DNA of 51,582 bases from NCBI RefSeq assembly GCF_937127095.1, contig NZ_CAKZLP010000091.1:1-51582 (forward strand), read 5' to 3'. A program made the translations under genes and the position numbers. This stretch comes from an uncultured Amphritea sp. GTDB taxonomy: Bacteria > Pseudomonadota > Gammaproteobacteria > Pseudomonadales > Balneatricaceae. This document shows, piece by piece, positions 49,192 through 51,582 of this stretch (within the stretch, counting starts at the first letter, position 1; every line of letters begins with the position of its first letter). The notes beneath the pieces were generated by a model. The model searched no databases. It was not told where the DNA came from and saw nothing but the letters and a program-made list of their open reading frames with translations.

Positions 49192-50093
49192 TGCACCCCA
49201 AAGAAGTTACTATTGTTGAGGTGGGGCCGCGCGACGGTTTACAAAATGAATCTAAAAACATTCCGACCGCGTTAAAAATTGATTTTATTAATCAGCTTTC
49301 TACTGTCGGGTTAAAAATCATTGAAGCAACCAGCTTCGTATCACCGAAATGGGTGCCACAAATGGCCGATCACAACGCCGTGATGACCGGCATTCAACGC
49401 CGCCCTAACGTGCGCTATACAGCACTTGTGCCTAACGAACAAGGTTTAAAAGACGCACTTAACTGCGACGCGCAAGAAATCGCGGTTTTTACCGCCGCCT
49501 CAGAAACTTTCTCACAAAAAAATACGAATTGTTCTATCGAGGAAAGTCTAAACCGCATTGCCGCTGTGATCGCGGGCGCTAAAAAACACCCTATTCCTGT
49601 GCGCGGTTATGTGTCGTGTACGCTAGGCTGCCCGTTTGAAGGTGAAATTAATCCGCAACATGTACAACGCATTGCAGAAAAATTAATAACGCTAGGCTGC
49701 TATCAAGTTTCACTGGGTGACACCATCGGTGTCGGCACCCCCCATAAAGTCCAAAAATTAATTGACGTTGTCAGTCAAAAAATCCCGCTTGACACATTAG
49801 CCGTGCATTTTCACGATACTTACGCCCAAGCACTAGTAAATATTTACGCCGCGTTAGAAAAAGGAATTACCACCGTCGATAGTTCCGTTGCCGGTCTTGG
49901 CGGCTGCCCCTATGCACCTGGAGCCGGCGGCAATGTGGCGACTGAGGACGTGGTCTATTTATTAAATGGTTTAGGCATTGACAACGGCGTCAACCTAAAA
50001 AAACTCGCCGCCATTGGACGAATGATTTGCGATCATCTTGCTATCACACCGCGTTCAAAAGTATCGATCGCGTTAGCGGGAGCGACTTACTAA
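49191..50093 (+). CDS. Hydroxymethylglutaryl-CoA lyase
   Basis: The enzyme cleaves HMG-CoA to acetyl-CoA and acetoacetate at the end of leucine breakdown. The 300-residue TIM-barrel protein has the catalytic start VEVGPRDGLQNE, TSFVSPKWVPQMAD, the metal-binding VHFHDTYAQALVNI and the active-site signature GLGGCPYAPGAGGN. It lies on the lower-G+C side of the junction and overlaps the chimeric ORF by one base. The leucine-pathway genes that usually accompany it are not visible. Confidence 0.9.
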   Translation: MHPKEVTIVEVGPRDGLQNESKNIPTALKIDFINQLSTVGLKIIEATSFVSPKWVPQMADHNAVMTGIQRRPNVRYTALVPNEQGLKDALNCDAQEIAVFTAASETFSQKNTNCSIEESLNRIAAVIAGAKKHPIPVRGYVSCTLGCPFEGEINPQHVQRIAEKLITLGCYQVSLGDTIGVGTPHKVQKLIDVVSQKIPLDTLAVHFHDTYAQALVNIYAALEKGITTVDSSVAGLGGCPYAPGAGGNVATEDVVYLLNGLGIDNGVNLKKLAAIGRMICDHLAITPRSKVSIALAGATY

Positions 50094-50175
50094 AATAATA
50101 GCCTTGATATCCTTTGCCATTCTTCAAAATCCAACTCCTGGCGTATAAAACTATTTAATGGCATAATCGATTGCC

Positions 50176-51186
50176 ATGAAGAAAACACAAACCTGTTATA
50201 AATTATTAGAATTACTCCGTGACGGTCAGTTTCATTCTGGAGAAACCCTAGGAAATGCACTGGGAATATCGCGCAGCGCCATTTGTAAAGCTGCCAAACA
50301 ATTGCATGATTATGGCATTGCTATAGAACCCATCCACGGCAGGGGGTACCGCATCCCGTACAGTATTGAATTACTGAATCAGCATACGATCGAGCAGCAA
50401 CTCGATAACACCGCTAAGGACAGGCTCGATGATTTAATCATTCTTCATACCACCCACTCTACCAATGATTATTTATTGGATTTAAAAAACTCACAACCCA
50501 ATCAAAACATTGCTTGTTTTGCAGAATACCAATCTAACGGTAAAGGCCGCCGTGGCCGGCAATGGCTCGCACCATTTGGAACTAATATCTACCACTCATT
50601 ACTGTGGCATTTTAAAAAAGATCCAGCGGAAATTGTGGGCTTAAGCCTCGCCATCGCATTAGCTGCGGTAAATGCTTTAAAGCGTTACGGCATTGTAGAC
50701 GACATCGCCGTCAAATGGCCCAACGATATCCTCTGGCAAGGACGAAAGTTAGGAGGAGTTCTTTTAGAAATGGTCGCCGAACATCATGGTTATTGCGCGC
50801 TAGTGATCGGCATTGGGCTTAATACCCACATCGCAAATAAATTTGCGCACTGTATAGACCAGCCTTGGGTGGATATTCAGCATATCACCCAATCACAACC
50901 ACGCCGCAATCAATTAGCGGGTTTACTACTGAACGAGACAATTCACACCCTAATCGCTTTTGAACAACAAGGGTTGCAACCTTTTCTTGACGCTTGGCAA
51001 CCATTAGATTACATGCTAGGTAAAATGGTAACGCTTTACACCGCCAACGGTAATATAAACGGCGTGATGAACGGCATATCCGACAAAGGCGAGTTAGTAC
51101 TATTATGCGAGAACAATCAGCAGAAGCGCTTTTTTAACGGCGAACTGAGTGTTCGATTAGCAAAAGAAAAACCAGCAGCATGTTAA
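50176..51186 (+). CDS. birA: Bifunctional biotin ligase / biotin operon repressor
   Basis: BirA activates biotin to biotinyl-AMP, transfers it to biotin carboxyl carrier protein and represses biotin genes. The 336-residue protein has an N-terminal winged helix (LLELLRDGQFHSGETLGNAL, ISRSAICKAAKQLHDYG), the adenylate-binding loop SNGKGRRGRQW, and VKWPNDILWQGRKLGGVLLE in the catalytic domain, then a C-terminal SH3-like part. ATG 50176 fits the family start. Its end overlaps the DUF3301 gene. Confidence 0.92.
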   Translation: MKKTQTCYKLLELLRDGQFHSGETLGNALGISRSAICKAAKQLHDYGIAIEPIHGRGYRIPYSIELLNQHTIEQQLDNTAKDRLDDLIILHTTHSTNDYLLDLKNSQPNQNIACFAEYQSNGKGRRGRQWLAPFGTNIYHSLLWHFKKDPAEIVGLSLAIALAAVNALKRYGIVDDIAVKWPNDILWQGRKLGGVLLEMVAEHHGYCALVIGIGLNTHIANKFAHCIDQPWVDIQHITQSQPRRNQLAGLLLNETIHTLIAFEQQGLQPFLDAWQPLDYMLGKMVTLYTANGNINGVMNGISDKGELVLLCENNQQKRFFNGELSVRLAKEKPAAC

Positions 51187-51482
51187 CGACAAGCGGATTA
51201 ATCGTACTCATCATCGTCGCATTACTCATTTGGTTTTGGGAATCATCAATGCGCGCCAAAGAATTAGCCATCGCTGCTAGCAAGAACGCGTGCCACAAAC
51301 GAAATTTACAATTTCTCGATGGCACGACCCATTTCCAAAAAATCAGTTTACAACGTAATGAATCGGGCCGCATACGCTTTAAACGTCGTTATGGGTTTGA
51401 TTACTACGATGGGCAAGGACGTTGTAGCAGCAGCATCATCATTTTTGACGGTCATGTAATGGATATCGATTTGACGCCTTGA
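51180..51482 (+). CDS. DUF3301 single-pass membrane protein
   Basis: The 100-residue protein starts with one membrane helix (SGLIVLIIVALLIWFWESSM), followed by REL-like helix MRAKELAIAASKNACHKRNL and LQFLDGTTHFQKISLQRNES, then FKRRYGFDYYDGQGRCSSS, all diagnostic of DUF3301. The function is unknown. It overlaps birA by seven bases, so the two are coupled. Confidence 0.85.
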   Translation: MLTTSGLIVLIIVALLIWFWESSMRAKELAIAASKNACHKRNLQFLDGTTHFQKISLQRNESGRIRFKRRYGFDYYDGQGRCSSSIIIFDGHVMDIDLTP

Positions 51483-51528
51483 TGCACTAAAAAAATCTAT
51501 GCTAAACTGAATAAAAGGAGTATTTCTA

Positions 51529-51582
51529 ATGCTATACGTTAAAAGGAACAGCAAAAACCGCATCGTCGCTATCTACAACAGC
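51529..51582 (+). CDS. Start of an unidentified gene (cut by window end)
   Basis: AAGGAG lies about ten bases before an ATG that opens a frame running off the window: LYVKRNSKNRIVAIYNS. Eighteen codons are too few for a secure family assignment. Confidence 0.5.
   Translation, partial: MLYVKRNSKNRIVAIYNS

Overview
The window looks like a chromosomal segment of a marine gammaproteobacterium, probably an Oceanospirillaceae-type genus (Neptuniibacter, Amphritea or Marinobacterium-like). This is inferred from the style of the polyamine genes, the TorF and DUF1127 genes, and moderate G+C; I could not run a taxonomic search. About 50 genes are supported. The unifying theme is uptake and breakdown of polyamines and related amino compounds, and the set is unusually rich in regulators.

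Layout. 0-0.9 kb: C-terminal part of an IS4-type transposase, then a gene-free stretch ending in an attC-like site. 0.9-3.2 kb: an ArsR/AHSA1 pair and a DUF2254 membrane protein. 3.3-8.2 kb: an EmrE-like exporter, a LysR regulator divergent from agmatinase speB, and a MocR-type regulator divergent from a PNPOx-like flavoprotein. 8.2-12.7 kb: Sel1-repeat lipoprotein, Gly/Asn-repeat protein, HD-GYP phosphodiesterase, small lipoprotein, LysE exporter, TorF porin. 12.8-14.4 kb: puuC-type aldehyde dehydrogenase preceded by a coupled 25-residue ORF. 14.7-17.7 kb: GNAT, AraC, RDD and LuxR genes. 17.9-27.8 kb: the core polyamine block, with spuC-type aminotransferase, a GntR regulator, puuA, and a spuD-potGHI-like ABC operon followed by two tandem glutamine amidotransferases. 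27.8-31.1 kb: LysR, DUF1127, cold-shock protein and a diguanylate cyclase. 31.4-43.4 kb: a second polyamine block (spuD paralogue, second puuA-like gene, puuB-like oxidase, TetR, hydrolase, YCII protein, LuxR, aminotransferase, aminoaldehyde dehydrogenase, third spuD paralogue). 43.4-46.4 kb: small accessory genes separated by REP-like hairpin repeats. 46.4-48.8 kb: LysR divergent from bauA (beta-alanine:pyruvate aminotransferase). 48.9 kb to the end: an abrupt junction into lower-G+C DNA with different codon use (hmgL, birA, DUF3301).

How the genes could work together: agmatinase makes putrescine from agmatine. The SpuD/PotF-type proteins and ABC permease import polyamines. PuuA, PuuB, PuuC and the amidotransferases would form the gamma-glutamyl route to GABA. 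SpuC-type aminotransferases with aminoaldehyde dehydrogenases would form the direct route. BauA would take the beta-alanine left from spermidine breakdown.

Most notable observations: (i) two spuD paralogues 20 kb apart carry homologous ~187-nt 5' leaders with covarying hairpins, a candidate unreported cis-regulatory RNA; (ii) perfect GTGATCAC palindromes flank the GntR gene and define a small predicted regulon; (iii) a dispersed hairpin family has a 5-bp stem and 3-nt loop in which stem sequence changes but pairing is kept; (iv) an in-frame fusion of an mmsA start to what looks like a deaminase tail marks a recombination or assembly junction; (v) a MocR-like regulator has Arg in place of the PLP lysine.
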